From Thermomonas beijingensis (lineage in GTDB: Bacteria > Pseudomonadota > Gammaproteobacteria > Xanthomonadales > Xanthomonadaceae): a stretch of DNA of 64,000 nt. Shown here piece after piece: positions 17,102-25,748 of the stretch. The stretch is taken from NCBI RefSeq assembly GCF_020034655.1, contig NZ_JAIQDJ010000004.1, forward strand, positions 62,001-126,000. Direction: 5' to 3'. The notes below the pieces were generated by a model. It was given only the letters and a program-made list of their open reading frames with translations. It had not been told where the DNA came from and made no database searches. Positions within the stretch are counted from its first letter, which is position 1. Every line of letters starts with the position of its first letter. Position numbers and translations under genes: made by a program.

Positions 17102-18421
17102 TTAGGCTGCAAACGCCTCACGCGTCAGGTTGATCGGTACATCCTCGGTGCACACCACATCGTCCTCGATGCGGATGCCGCCAAATGGCTTGAACGCGTC
17201 CACGCGTGACCAATCGACCGCATCGCCCAGCCCCTTGGCTTTGACTTCGTCCAGCAGCATGTCGATGAAATAGATCCCCGGTTCAATCGTCACCACCATG
17301 CCGGGGGCCAGCGTGCGGGTGAGGCGCAGATAGGGGTGGCCGTCGGGCTTGGCAATCCGGCCGCCACTGTCCGATTCGGCAAAGCCAGCCACATCGTGCA
17401 CCTGCAAGCCAATCCCGTGGCCAATCCCGTGCGGGAAGAACGCGCTGGACACGCCACTGGCCAGGGCGTCTTCCGGTGACACGTTCAAGACCCCGAATTC
17501 ACGCAGTACACCGGCCAGCAGCAGGTGCGCCTGCAGATGGATGTGTGCGTAATCGGTGCCGGCGCGCACGCGATCGCAAAGTTCGAGCTGTGCGGCGTCA
17601 ACCGCGCGGATCATCGCGGCGAATTCGTCCTCCGCGGCGGAATAGGTGCGGGTGATGTCGCTGGCGTAGCCGCCGAAGCTGGCCCCGGCGTCGATCAGGA
17701 AGCTGCGCACTGGCTTGGGCGGCACACGGTCACGGTCGGTGTAGTGCAGCACGGCGCCGTGTTCATTGAGCGCCACGATGTTGCCGTAGGGCAAGTCGTT
17801 GGCGTCCTGGCCGGCGGCTTGGCAATAGGCCAGATGGATGCCGAACTCGCTGGCCCCGGCGCGGAAGGCGCGCTCGGCGGCGCGGTGCGCACGTACGCCG
17901 ATGCGGTTGGCTTGCCGCATCATCTCGATTTCATATGCGGTTTTGAACGCGCGGTGATACTCCAGATAGTGCACGACGGCGGCCGGATTGTTCGGGGTGC
18001 AATCACCCAGTGCACTGTGCGGCTCACCCACGATCGCGCAGCTGGCGAGGTCTTGCGGCAGATGCATCAACGCTTCGTCTGCTGTGCGAATGGTGAGGAT
18101 GTCGAAGTGCTCTACCCAGTAGCCACTGGGTGCATCCGGCACCACATGCCAATAATCATGCGGCTGCAAGAACAGCAGCTTGGGGCGCTGGCCGGGGCTG
18201 ATCAGCAGCCAACTGCCGGGCGCACGGGTCAGCGGCAGCCACGCTTTGAATTGCGGATTGACCGCGTACGGGTAATCACGGTCATCGAAGGCTTGGTAGT
18301 GCAGCGTGCCGCTGGGAATCAACAGGTGGTCGAAGCCGCCGCGTTGCAAGGCTTCGGCGCTGCGTGCCAGCAGGGTGTCAATGTGCTGCGGGTACAGCGA
18401 GGCAAGCGTAGCTGAGGACAT
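17102..18421 (-). CDS. pepQ: Xaa-Pro dipeptidase (prolidase)
   Basis: M24 metallopeptidase (439 aa) that splits Xaa-Pro dipeptides. Metal ligands are visible in LIDAGASFGGYASDITRTY, FPHGIGHGIGLQVHDV, VTIEPGIYFID and GIRIEDDVVCTED. The N-terminal half matches the PepQ type (YFAFDDRD-like region, PHDYWHVVPDAPSGYW). It faces its paralogue pepP tail to tail with only 23 bases between, so the end of proline-peptide breakdown is encoded here as a pair. The ATG at 18421 begins the family N-terminus; the longer frame overlaps the PilZ gene. Confidence 0.95.
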   Translation of the reverse strand: MSSATLASLYPQHIDTLLARSAEALQRGGFDHLLIPSGTLHYQAFDDRDYPYAVNPQFKAWLPLTRAPGSWLLISPGQRPKLLFLQPHDYWHVVPDAPSGYWVEHFDILTIRTADEALMHLPQDLASCAIVGEPHSALGDCTPNNPAAVVHYLEYHRAFKTAYEIEMMRQANRIGVRAHRAAERAFRAGASEFGIHLAYCQAAGQDANDLPYGNIVALNEHGAVLHYTDRDRVPPKPVRSFLIDAGASFGGYASDITRTYSAAEDEFAAMIRAVDAAQLELCDRVRAGTDYAHIHLQAHLLLAGVLREFGVLNVSPEDALASGVSSAFFPHGIGHGIGLQVHDVAGFAESDSGGRIAKPDGHPYLRLTRTLAPGMVVTIEPGIYFIDMLLDEVKAKGLGDAVDWSRVDAFKPFGGIRIEDDVVCTEDVPINLTREAFAA

Positions 18422-18485
18422 GAGCAGAGTGCCGCGAGGAAAATGCGATTGTCGCGCATTGATCGTTGCGCTGCAGCTGACGCAC

Positions 18486-18827
18486 TCAACTGGCCGGTTG
18501 CGTGGACCAGATGCGCAACCGGTGCCCGGCATCGCGTGACAACCCCAAAAATCGCATGCCGACCCAATATTGCCCCGGTGCATGCCCACGTGCCTGCCAC
18601 AGCACATGCCCGCCAGTAATAATCGGTTGGGCTGCGTCGATCTCGTCGGGCAGGTTGAAACGCAGCTGAAACAATGCATCCTCGGGTAGATCGCGGTTGG
18701 CAATCAGCAACATGCCGCCAGACGATAGATTGCCGAGATGGCCCACGACTTCATCGGTCATGGTGTCGATGACCTCCACGATGCCGGACACAGCACGGCG
18801 CGGTTGGCGGCGCGATTCAATCCCCAT
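18486..18827 (-). CDS. PilZ domain protein
   Basis: A 113-residue single PilZ domain. The c-di-GMP-binding arginine motif is present (ESRRQPRRAVSG near the N-terminus) as is the second motif, LGNLSSGGMLL, in which Asn replaces the usual Asp. The start at 18827 is supported by GGAGG seven bases upstream, and it lies eleven bases inside the end of the DUF1631 gene. The protein probably reports c-di-GMP to a partner; the overlapping DUF1631 product is the obvious candidate. Confidence 0.92.
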   Translation of the reverse strand: MGIESRRQPRRAVSGIVEVIDTMTDEVVGHLGNLSSGGMLLIANRDLPEDALFQLRFNLPDEIDAAQPIITGGHVLWQARGHAPGQYWVGMRFLGLSRDAGHRLRIWSTQPAS

Positions 18828-21090
18828 GGCGAGCCTCCGGATCTTGCTGGTCGGCGTCATGCCCAAATCGCTTCAAACTATCCAAAGTGGCGCTCCATGC
18901 GGCTTCGGTGGGTGAGGCATCGTCGACCAACAAACGCATTTGGCCGGCTGCCAGTTTGCGCGATAGCGAATCCAGATCGTCATTGGCGATGCGCTGGCCA
19001 CGACGATTGACAACCAGGATTTGTCCGGTCTGTGCACTGACCCATGCCAGCCTGAAGCGATGGCTCTGGCCATGTTCGTTCTGGACTTCCATCCAAACGG
19101 GTTCCTGCAGGCCGCGCAGTGCTTGCTGTGCCAATTGCTCTTGATCGGACAGCTGCGTTTCGGGGGGGGCTGCGGCAGCCACCTGGCCCTCACCCAAACG
19201 CGATTGGTTGCCGTATTTCGACAGCAATTCCTGGCAGGAATCGGCGGTTGCCGCATGGCCATTGATCAGATGCTGAGTAATGACTTCGGCGCCTTCGGCG
19301 TGATAGCCCACTTGTTCCAGCGAGCTGCGCATGCATTCGATATCGGCCTGCGGCAGCGCGCCCTGGCTGCCATCGGTGCAGGTGTCGATGATGCGGGTGG
19401 TGACTTCCAGCAATTGGTGCCACGCATCGGAGTGGTCACCACTGCGCAGATGTGCCAGTGACAGCACGTCAACCCACGCTTGTTCCAACAATGCAGTTTG
19501 AAACTCCGGCAAATTACGGCCTTGGGTGCGACGGGCAATTTCAATCTGTGCACGGCTGCGTGCCACTTCCAATTTTTCACGCCCGCGCGCGGCTTCGACT
19601 TGCCTGCGTTCGGCCATTTCTGCTTTGCGGGTCATCGCCTGCAGGCCCGACTGCAGGGTTCGATTGGCCTCAATGAATGTATCAACCGTGCAGTCGGGTT
19701 CTTGCTGGATAGTCAGCACCGCACGTTGCAGCAATCCCAACCACTGTGGATCCAGATCCTCTTCCGGCAGCCATTTGGCACCGGCTTGCGATACCGAATT
19801 CAATAATTGGCGGGCGGGATGATTGGCATCCACGAAGAAGCTTTGATCACGCAGTGCCATTTGCAGTAGCGGCAGTTTCAAGCGATCGACCAATGCATCT
19901 CCAATACTGGATTTACGCAGATTGCCCTGCAGCTGGTTGACGAACATCACCAGCAAGTCGAAGGTGTCATGGTCGGCTTGCGACAACGTCACGCCATGCC
20001 CATGCAGTTGGCGCGCCTGAGCCAGCAGGATTTGCCGGTATTCATTCACCGAATCGGCACTGACATTGCCGGCGCGCATCCGCTGCAGCCCAGTCAGCAC
20101 GTCGTCATGCTGCAAGAGTTGGCGGACGCGCTCGTCACGCGCACCCGGGCGCAACTTGCTAAGCAGGCTGCGACGTTGATCCAATAGCGTTTGCAGCATG
20201 CTGAAACCGGGGTCGGTTGCGGTGGTCGATGGTTCGGGCGGAACCTGCACAATCGGCGGCGGCGCAAACTCGCCGGGATCGGAGCTGCGCAAGGGGACGG
20301 TTTCAAACATCGCGGGTGGCGGTGTGGAGGGGGCGGTGCTTTCGGCTGTGGCACTCCTTGCAGCGGAGCCAGGACGTACACGCACCGGCACGAAGCTCAA
20401 ATGCGGCAAGATTCCGTCTTCAATCAGCCGGGCGTTGAACGCTTCCAGTAATGTCGGATAAAACTCCACCATGCTGCGTTCAAACTGCTGGAACAGTTGC
20501 AGTCTGGCGTAACGCGACAGGGTCAACGCAGCGGCCGCTTCCGCCAAGGCATAGCACAACGTGTGCGGTCCTAACGGCAGGTATTCACCTTGCAATGCCG
20601 GGGTACCTGCCAGCACACCAAATCGCAGGCCCATCAGCTGCAGGCCAAGACTGTTACGTGCCTCCATGCGGCTGGCCATATTGTCCAGCGTGGCATCGTC
20701 GCTGACCTCATCATCGTCCAGCAAGCTCAGCTCGACGGGGGGGGGCTCGGCATCCGCAGTCGATGCCGCAGTGGCCAACCGGTTGCTGCCCACGCTGGCC
20801 ATGGCCGACTCGATATGCGCCAAGAAAATCCGCACAAAGGTTCTGGAGCCGGCGCCCAGGCTGCGAATCGATGTCAGGCGTGCATCTTCCTGTTTGGCGT
20901 CGCTACCGATGGGCGTGCGCGCGAGTACCAGCTCGGCCTCGTGCAAGATAAAAGGCAATTGCTCATCGAATGCATTGCGCGCCACACCCAGCAAGTGTTC
21001 CAGCACTTGTTTCGGATAGCGCGGCAGGCGCGCTTTGGCAAGCGTATTCGATGCAGTGCCCGTGGATGTGATAAAGGTGGCGTTGGCCAT
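18817..21090 (-). CDS. DUF1631 family protein
   Basis: A 757-residue soluble protein of the DUF1631 family. The N-terminal ~190 residues are helical (LGVARNAFDEQLPFILHEAEL, LMGLRFGVLAGTPALQGEYLPLGP). A proline-rich linker spans about 250-290, a helical core with a charged coiled coil follows at 470-540, and the C-terminus (about 665-735) resembles a PilZ-like beta barrel (VWMEVQNEHGQSHRFRLAWV, ILVVNRRGQRIA). The role is not known; some databases call such proteins thymidine phosphorylase-like without support. The PilZ gene overlaps its end. Confidence 0.9.
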   Translation of the reverse strand: MANATFITSTGTASNTLAKARLPRYPKQVLEHLLGVARNAFDEQLPFILHEAELVLARTPIGSDAKQEDARLTSIRSLGAGSRTFVRIFLAHIESAMASVGSNRLATAASTADAEPPPVELSLLDDDEVSDDATLDNMASRMEARNSLGLQLMGLRFGVLAGTPALQGEYLPLGPHTLCYALAEAAAALTLSRYARLQLFQQFERSMVEFYPTLLEAFNARLIEDGILPHLSFVPVRVRPGSAARSATAESTAPSTPPPAMFETVPLRSSDPGEFAPPPIVQVPPEPSTTATDPGFSMLQTLLDQRRSLLSKLRPGARDERVRQLLQHDDVLTGLQRMRAGNVSADSVNEYRQILLAQARQLHGHGVTLSQADHDTFDLLVMFVNQLQGNLRKSSIGDALVDRLKLPLLQMALRDQSFFVDANHPARQLLNSVSQAGAKWLPEEDLDPQWLGLLQRAVLTIQQEPDCTVDTFIEANRTLQSGLQAMTRKAEMAERRQVEAARGREKLEVARSRAQIEIARRTQGRNLPEFQTALLEQAWVDVLSLAHLRSGDHSDAWHQLLEVTTRIIDTCTDGSQGALPQADIECMRSSLEQVGYHAEGAEVITQHLINGHAATADSCQELLSKYGNQSRLGEGQVAAAAPPETQLSDQEQLAQQALRGLQEPVWMEVQNEHGQSHRFRLAWVSAQTGQILVVNRRGQRIANDDLDSLSRKLAAGQMRLLVDDASPTEAAWSATLDSLKRFGHDADQQDPEARHGD

Positions 21091-21183
21091 CTGCGCCCCC
21101 GATGCGCGGACAAGATGTGCATGGTATGCGCGAACCGGCGTTGCCTCAATCCGTGCCGATCGTCACCATCGCTGACACGCAAT

Positions 21184-22335
21184 TCAGTCTAGGAACAGGC
21201 CAATCACGTCATTGGCAAACCGGCGACCCAATTCGGTGGGGCGCAGCCAGTCCGGATCGGGTTCCAGCCAGCCATTGGCGCGGGCCTTGGCAAGCCGGGT
21301 GGCGATGACATCCCTCGGCAGCCCGGTGCGCGCTTCAAACAGGGAGAGCGGCACGCCCTCGTTCAGGCGCAAGGCATTGAGCATGAAGTCGAATGGCAGC
21401 CGCTGCGCACTCAGGTATTCATCGCCGCCCACGGCGTCGGCGGTACCGGCTTTTTCGCGATACAGCTCCGGGTGACGGAGTTTCCAGCGTCGCAAGACTT
21501 GCTGGCTGGCCCCCAAGGTCAGCTTGCCGTGGGCGCCGGCACCAATACCCAGGTAGTCGCCAAAGCGCCAATAGTTGAGGTTGTGCGCGCATTGCCGGCC
21601 GGGTCTGGCGTAGGCGCTGGTTTCGTATTGGTCGTAGCCGGCAGTCGCCAGTTGCGCCTGGCAGGCCTCCTGCATGTCCCAGGCACTGTCGAGATCAGGG
21701 ATCCCGGCGGGTGGGCGCGCGGCAAACTGGGTGCCGGTTTCCAGCGTCAATTGGTAATGGCTGATATGGGTGGGGGCAAGGGCAATCGCGCGTTCGACAT
21801 CGTGCCGGGCCATCGCCAAGGTCTGCTGTGGCAGCGCATACATCAGGTCAAGGTTGACATTGTCGAAGCCGGCATCCTGCGCGGACTGGATGGCGCGCTC
21901 GGCGTCGCGGCTGGAGTGGATGCGGCCCAGACGCTGCAAGCAACCGTCGTCGAAACTCTGCACGCCAAAGCTCAGGCGGTTGACGCCCGCGGCGCGGTAG
22001 CCGGCAAACGGGCCATGTTCCACCGTGCCGGGGTTGGTTTCCAACGTGATTTCCGCGTCGGGGGCAAACCGCAGGCGCGCGCAGGCTTGCTGCAAAAAAC
22101 GATCAATCGCCTCCGGTGGGAACAGGGAAGGCGTGCCGCCACCAAAGAACACGCTATGCACCACTCGGCCCCACACCAGCGGCAGATCAAAATCCAGATC
22201 GGCCAGCAGCGCATCAACATAGGCCTCGATGGGCAGCGTGCCCTTGGCCGTGTGCGAATTGAAATCGCAATACGGGCATTTGCGTACGCACCACGGCAGG
22301 TGGACGTAAAGCGATAGTGCTGGGGGAGTCAGCAT
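21184..22335 (-). CDS. hemW: Radical SAM haem chaperone HemW
   Basis: Radical SAM protein (383 aa) of the HemN-like group that inserts haem into respiratory enzymes rather than oxidising coproporphyrinogen. The cluster motif is [10 protein letters not shown] at the N-terminus, followed by [10 protein letters not shown] and [10 protein letters not shown]. Sequence around the cluster matches HemW, and the HemN N-terminal extension is missing. Its start overlaps the end of rdgB by seven bases, the usual rph-rdgB-hemW arrangement. A haem chaperone is relevant to the bd oxidase encoded at 46-49 kb, but the linkage is coincidental. Confidence 0.93.
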   Translation of the reverse strand: MLTPPALSLYVHLPWCVRKCPYCDFNSHTAKGTLPIEAYVDALLADLDFDLPLVWGRVVHSVFFGGGTPSLFPPEAIDRFLQQACARLRFAPDAEITLETNPGTVEHGPFAGYRAAGVNRLSFGVQSFDDGCLQRLGRIHSSRDAERAIQSAQDAGFDNVNLDLMYALPQQTLAMARHDVERAIALAPTHISHYQLTLETGTQFAARPPAGIPDLDSAWDMQEACQAQLATAGYDQYETSAYARPGRQCAHNLNYWRFGDYLGIGAGAHGKLTLGASQQVLRRWKLRHPELYREKAGTADAVGGDEYLSAQRLPFDFMLNALRLNEGVPLSLFEARTGLPRDVIATRLAKARANGWLEPDPDWLRPTELGRRFANDVIGLFLD

Positions 22336-22916
22336 GGTTGCAGCAGGTTTCGCAACTGGATAAGCGCCATCCCGCGATGGCTGTCGCGGTGCTTGATCTC
22401 GGCGGGCAGGTCTGCCGCACTGCAGCCGTGCGCGGGCGAGAAAAACACCGGGTCATAGCCAAACCCATTGCTACCTTGGCGGGCATGCAAAATGCGCCCT
22501 TCCCACACGCCCTGTGCAAGCAGCGGCAGTGGGTCGTCGGCGTGTTGCAGCAGCGCCAGCACGCACACAAAACGCGCGCTGCGCCGGGAGTCTTCCACAC
22601 CGGCAAGTGCGCCCAGCAATTTTTCGATATTGGCGTTGCTATCGCCATGTGTGCCGGCATAGCGTGCCGAATACAAGCCCGGCCCACCGTGCAGGGCATC
22701 CACGCACAGGCCGGAATCATCGGCCAATGCTGGCAGGCCACTGGCGCGTGCGGCGTGGCGTGCTTTCAGGAGTGCGTTTTCGACGAAGGACAGCCCGGTT
22801 TCATCAATATCGGCAATCCCGAATTCAGATTGCGCATGCAGGGTAAAGCCGTCACCCAGCAGGGCGCGCAACTCGGCCAACTTGCCGGCATTGCCGCTGG
22901 CCAACACCAATTTCAT
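22329..22916 (-). CDS. rdgB: XTP/dITP diphosphatase
   Basis: House-cleaning pyrophosphatase (195 aa) that removes dITP, ITP and XTP from the nucleotide pool. Signature residues are in [17 protein letters not shown] at the N-terminus, [13 protein letters not shown] in the middle and [12 protein letters not shown] near the end. The ATG overlaps the rph stop (ATGA) and the 3' end overlaps hemW, so the three genes are a tightly coupled operon. Confidence 0.97.
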   Translation of the reverse strand: MKLVLASGNAGKLAELRALLGDGFTLHAQSEFGIADIDETGLSFVENALLKARHAARASGLPALADDSGLCVDALHGGPGLYSARYAGTHGDSNANIEKLLGALAGVEDSRRSARFVCVLALLQHADDPLPLLAQGVWEGRILHARQGSNGFGYDPVFFSPAHGCSAADLPAEIKHRDSHRGMALIQLRNLLQPC

Positions 22917-23638
22917 TCGGCCAACGCGGCTTGCTGTGCGGCAAACAGCTCGGTACAGCCTTGCTCGGCCAGCACCAGCAGGGCGTCGAGCTCATTGCGC
23001 CGGAACGCATGGCCTTCGGCGGTGCCTTGTACTTCGATGAAACCGCCGCCGTCGTTCATCACCACGTTCATGTCGGTGTCGCAATCGCTGTCTTCGGCGT
23101 AATCCAGATCCAGCACCGGCACGCCGCGATAGATGCCCACCGAGATTGCGGCCACTGCGCCAAAGATCGGACTGCGCTTGATGTCGCCTTTTTTCAGCAG
23201 CCCATTGACCGCATCCACCAAGGCCACATAGGCGCCGGTAATGGCGGCGGTACGGGTGCCGCCATCGGCCTGCAACACATCGCAATCCAGCGTGATGGTG
23301 CGTTCGCCCAACAGGCTGCGATCCACGCAGGCGCGCAGGCTGCGGCCAATCAGGCGCTGGATTTCCAGTGTGCGTCCGCCTTGCTTGCCGCGCGCGGCTT
23401 CGCGATCGCTGCGGGTGTGGGTGGCGCGCGGCAGCATGCCGTATTCGGCGGTCACCCAGCCCTCGCCCTTGCCGCGCAAAAACCCCGGCACCTTGTTATC
23501 CACGCTGGCAGTGCACAGCACGCGGGTATCGCCAAAGCTCACCAGCACCGAGCCTTCGGCATGGCGGGTAAAGCTGCGTTGGATGGACACATGGCGCAAC
23601 TGGCTGGCGCTGCGGCCACTGGGACGGGAGAGAGACAT
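22913..23638 (-). CDS. rph: Ribonuclease PH
   Basis: Phosphorolytic 3'-5' exoribonuclease (241 aa) that trims tRNA 3' ends. Family blocks visible are [13 protein letters not shown] at the start, [36 protein letters not shown] and the C-terminal [21 protein letters not shown]. It is full length, unlike the frameshifted gene of E. coli K-12. It is the first gene of the rph-rdgB-hemW operon and diverges from yicC with 66 bases between the starts. Confidence 0.97.
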   Translation of the reverse strand: MSLSRPSGRSASQLRHVSIQRSFTRHAEGSVLVSFGDTRVLCTASVDNKVPGFLRGKGEGWVTAEYGMLPRATHTRSDREAARGKQGGRTLEIQRLIGRSLRACVDRSLLGERTITLDCDVLQADGGTRTAAITGAYVALVDAVNGLLKKGDIKRSPIFGAVAAISVGIYRGVPVLDLDYAEDSDCDTDMNVVMNDGGGFIEVQGTAEGHAFRRNELDALLVLAEQGCTELFAAQQAALAE

Positions 23639-23704
23639 TGCTGAAAGCCGACAATCTACGGGGCGCTAGATTACCATTGCCTCTTTGTAGGCTTTGGATT
23701 GCCC

Positions 23705-24568
23705 ATGATCCGCAGCATGACCGCGTTTGCCGCCGGCGAACGCAGCACCGAATGGGGTGTGCTTTCCGGCGAATTGCGGGCGGTGAATCACCGTTTCCTT
23801 GAACTTGGCTTGCGCCTGCCCGATGAGTTGCGTGCATTCGAAGCGCAATTGCGTGAGCGGGTGGCGGCCAGGGTGTCGCGTGGCAAGCTGGATCTGGTGC
23901 TGCGCTTGCGCAGTACCGGTGGTGGCGATGCGCTGCAAGTGGACGAGGCGTTGCTGGCGCGGCTGGGGGATCTGGCGCAGCGCCTGGATACCCGCTTCCC
24001 GCGCTTGCAGGTGCAGTTCACCGAGTTGCTGCAATTTCCGGGTGTGGTGCAAGCGCGTGGTGTGGATGCCGATGTCTTGCAGCGGGAAGTGTTGGTCTTG
24101 CTGGATGGGATGTTGGACGATTTTGTTCGCGCCCGCGAACGCGAGGGTGGCAAGTTGGCGCAGGTGATTGCCGAACGCGCCGATGCCATCGGCAAGATCG
24201 CTGCCGAAGTGCGTGGCCTGGTGCCGCAGATTCGCGTCGGGCAGCGACAAAAGCTGGAAGCGCGCTTGCATGATCTGGGCACCGCGTTGGACCCCGGCCG
24301 CCTGGAGCAGGAACTGGTGATCTGGCTGCAAAAACTCGATGTGGATGAAGAGCTGGACCGGCTGGATAGTCACCTTGCCGAATTGCGCCGTATTCTCAAC
24401 GGTGGCAAGGACGCGGTGGGGCGGCGCCTGGACTTTTTGCTGCAGGAGTTCAATCGCGAAGCCAATACCCTGGGCAGTAAATCGGTCGATGCCCGCACCA
24501 GTAACGCCGCGGTGGAACTGAAAGTGTTGATCGACCAGATTCGCGAGCAAATCCAGAACATCGAGTGA
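23705..24568 (+). CDS. yicC: YicC family endoribonuclease
   Basis: A 287-residue protein with the YicC N-terminal domain (IRSMTAFAAGER, ELRAVNHRFLELGLRLP) and the C-terminal DUF1732 domain ending in TLGSKSVDARTSNAAVELKVLIDQIREQIQNIE. E. coli YicC is a ribonuclease that helps degrade the small RNA RyhB; the target here is unknown. The ATG at 23705 begins the conserved N-terminus. The stop overlaps the GTG start of gmk, and the yicC-gmk-rpoZ-spoT order is conserved in gammaproteobacteria. Confidence 0.94.
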   Translation: MIRSMTAFAAGERSTEWGVLSGELRAVNHRFLELGLRLPDELRAFEAQLRERVAARVSRGKLDLVLRLRSTGGGDALQVDEALLARLGDLAQRLDTRFPRLQVQFTELLQFPGVVQARGVDADVLQREVLVLLDGMLDDFVRAREREGGKLAQVIAERADAIGKIAAEVRGLVPQIRVGQRQKLEARLHDLGTALDPGRLEQELVIWLQKLDVDEELDRLDSHLAELRRILNGGKDAVGRRLDFLLQEFNREANTLGSKSVDARTSNAAVELKVLIDQIREQIQNIE

Positions 24569-25203
24569 CAGGCAGTCAGCAGCCCATGCGCGGAACCCTC
24601 TACATCGTCGCGGCGCCCTCGGGTGCCGGCAAATCCAGCATCGTCAATGCCGTGTTGGCACGTGACGCCAATATCCGGCTGTCGATTTCGTTTACCTCAC
24701 GGCCGCCGCGCCCGGGCGAACGCCACGCCGAGCATTACAACTTCGTCACTGCGCAGGAATTCGAGGCGATGGTGGCCGCCGGGGATTTTTTCGAACATGC
24801 CCGGGTGCATGGCGATTGGAAAGGCACCGCGCGGCAATCGGTGGAGCCACACCTGGCGCAGGGCCGCGATGTGTTGCTGGAAATCGACTGGCAGGGCGCA
24901 CGCCAAGTGCGGGCCATGATCCCAGATGCGGTCAGCGTGTTTATCCTGCCGCCCTCGAAAGCGGCGCTGGAAGAGCGCATGCGCAAGCGCGGGCAGGATT
25001 CGGAGGCGGTCATCGCGCAGCGTCTTGCCGCTGCACGCGAGGAAATGAGCCATTACGGCGAGTTCGATTATGTCATCGTCAATGAAGTGTTCGAGCTGGC
25101 GGTGGCCGAAATGTGCAGCATCTTCACCGCCAGCCGGCTGCGCAAAGATGCGCAGGTGGCGCGGCATGCGCGCTTGCTCACCTCGCTGCTGGTGGACCCG
25201 TGA
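24565..25203 (+). CDS. gmk: Guanylate kinase
   Basis: Phosphorylates GMP to GDP with ATP (212 aa from the GTG at 24565, 205 aa from the ATG at 24586). The P-loop APSGAGKSSI is near the N-terminus, followed by the GMP-binding SFTSRPPRPGE and VTAQEFEAMVAAGDFFEHARVHG. The GTG overlaps the yicC stop (GTGA), which suggests coupling, but MRGTLYIVAAPSG from the ATG is closer to the usual family start; either is possible. Confidence 0.96.
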   Translation: MTGSQQPMRGTLYIVAAPSGAGKSSIVNAVLARDANIRLSISFTSRPPRPGERHAEHYNFVTAQEFEAMVAAGDFFEHARVHGDWKGTARQSVEPHLAQGRDVLLEIDWQGARQVRAMIPDAVSVFILPPSKAALEERMRKRGQDSEAVIAQRLAAAREEMSHYGEFDYVIVNEVFELAVAEMCSIFTASRLRKDAQVARHARLLTSLLVDP

Positions 25204-25248
25204 TACAGAAGTTGCTTCGGCTATGTGCTTGATTTTCAAGACATGAGC

Positions 25249-25277
25249 TTGCCAGTTGTGTTGTGCCAAGCTATACT
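25249..25277 (+). promoter_or_regulatory. Sigma-70 promoter of rpoZ
   Basis: TTGCCA (25249-25254), a 17-base spacer and TATACT (25272-25277), 48 bases before the rpoZ ATG. Both hexamers match consensus at five or four of six positions. This would allow rpoZ to be expressed independently of gmk. Confidence 0.7.
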
Positions 25278-25324
25278 TGCCAACCCCTCGTATCACTTGC
25301 GCGGCCTATCGCCGCAGGACAGAC

Positions 25325-25624
25325 ATGGCCCGTATTACCGTTGAAGATTGCCTGCAGGTTGTCGATAACCGTTTCGAACTCGTGATGATGGCGTCCAAGC
25401 GTGCGCGCCAATTGGCGGGTGGCGTGGAGTCGAAGCTGGACAACAGCGAAGCGCAGGACAAGCCCACTGTGCTGGCGCTGCGTGAAATCGCAGCGCGTGC
25501 CATCGACACCGGTTTCATTGATGCCGTCGAAAAGGCCGAGCGCGAGCGCAAAGAGCGCGAGGCGCTGGAATGGGCTGCTGCTGAGGTTGTTGCTGCCGAC
25601 GACGACATGAAGGGCGACGACTGA
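25325..25624 (+). CDS. rpoZ: RNA polymerase omega subunit
   Basis: The 99-residue omega subunit that helps assemble RNA polymerase and forms part of a ppGpp-binding site. It begins [29 protein letters not shown], the classical omega sequence, and has [11 protein letters not shown] in the second half. The C-terminal tail is acidic. It has its own promoter and an intrinsic terminator directly downstream, then spoT. Confidence 0.97.
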   Translation: MARITVEDCLQVVDNRFELVMMASKRARQLAGGVESKLDNSEAQDKPTVLALREIAARAIDTGFIDAVEKAERERKEREALEWAAAEVVAADDDMKGDD

Positions 25625-25652
25625 GCACCCACGCACTGAGTGGTGTGCCACG

Positions 25653-25680
25653 GCGGCCCCTCGGGGCCGCTTTTGTTTTT
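25653..25680 (+). terminator. Intrinsic terminator after rpoZ
   Basis: Arms GCGGCC and GGCCGC (extending to eight pairs with a very small loop) at 25653-25670, followed by TTTTGTTTTT at 25671-25680. It separates rpoZ from spoT. Confidence 0.85.
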
Positions 25681-25693
25681 GGTGGTTGCCAAT

Positions 25694-25711
25694 GAATTTC
25701 GAATGAAATTC
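25694..25711. promoter_or_regulatory. Inverted repeat upstream of spoT
   Basis: GAATTTC (25694-25700), four bases, then GAAATTC (25705-25711), 37 bases before the spoT start and just after the rpoZ terminator. It may be an operator or part of the spoT promoter region. No factor can be named. Confidence 0.4.
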
Positions 25712-25748
25712 GTTTGCGGCTGCGCGGCGGCAAGGTTAGGCTCCACAC

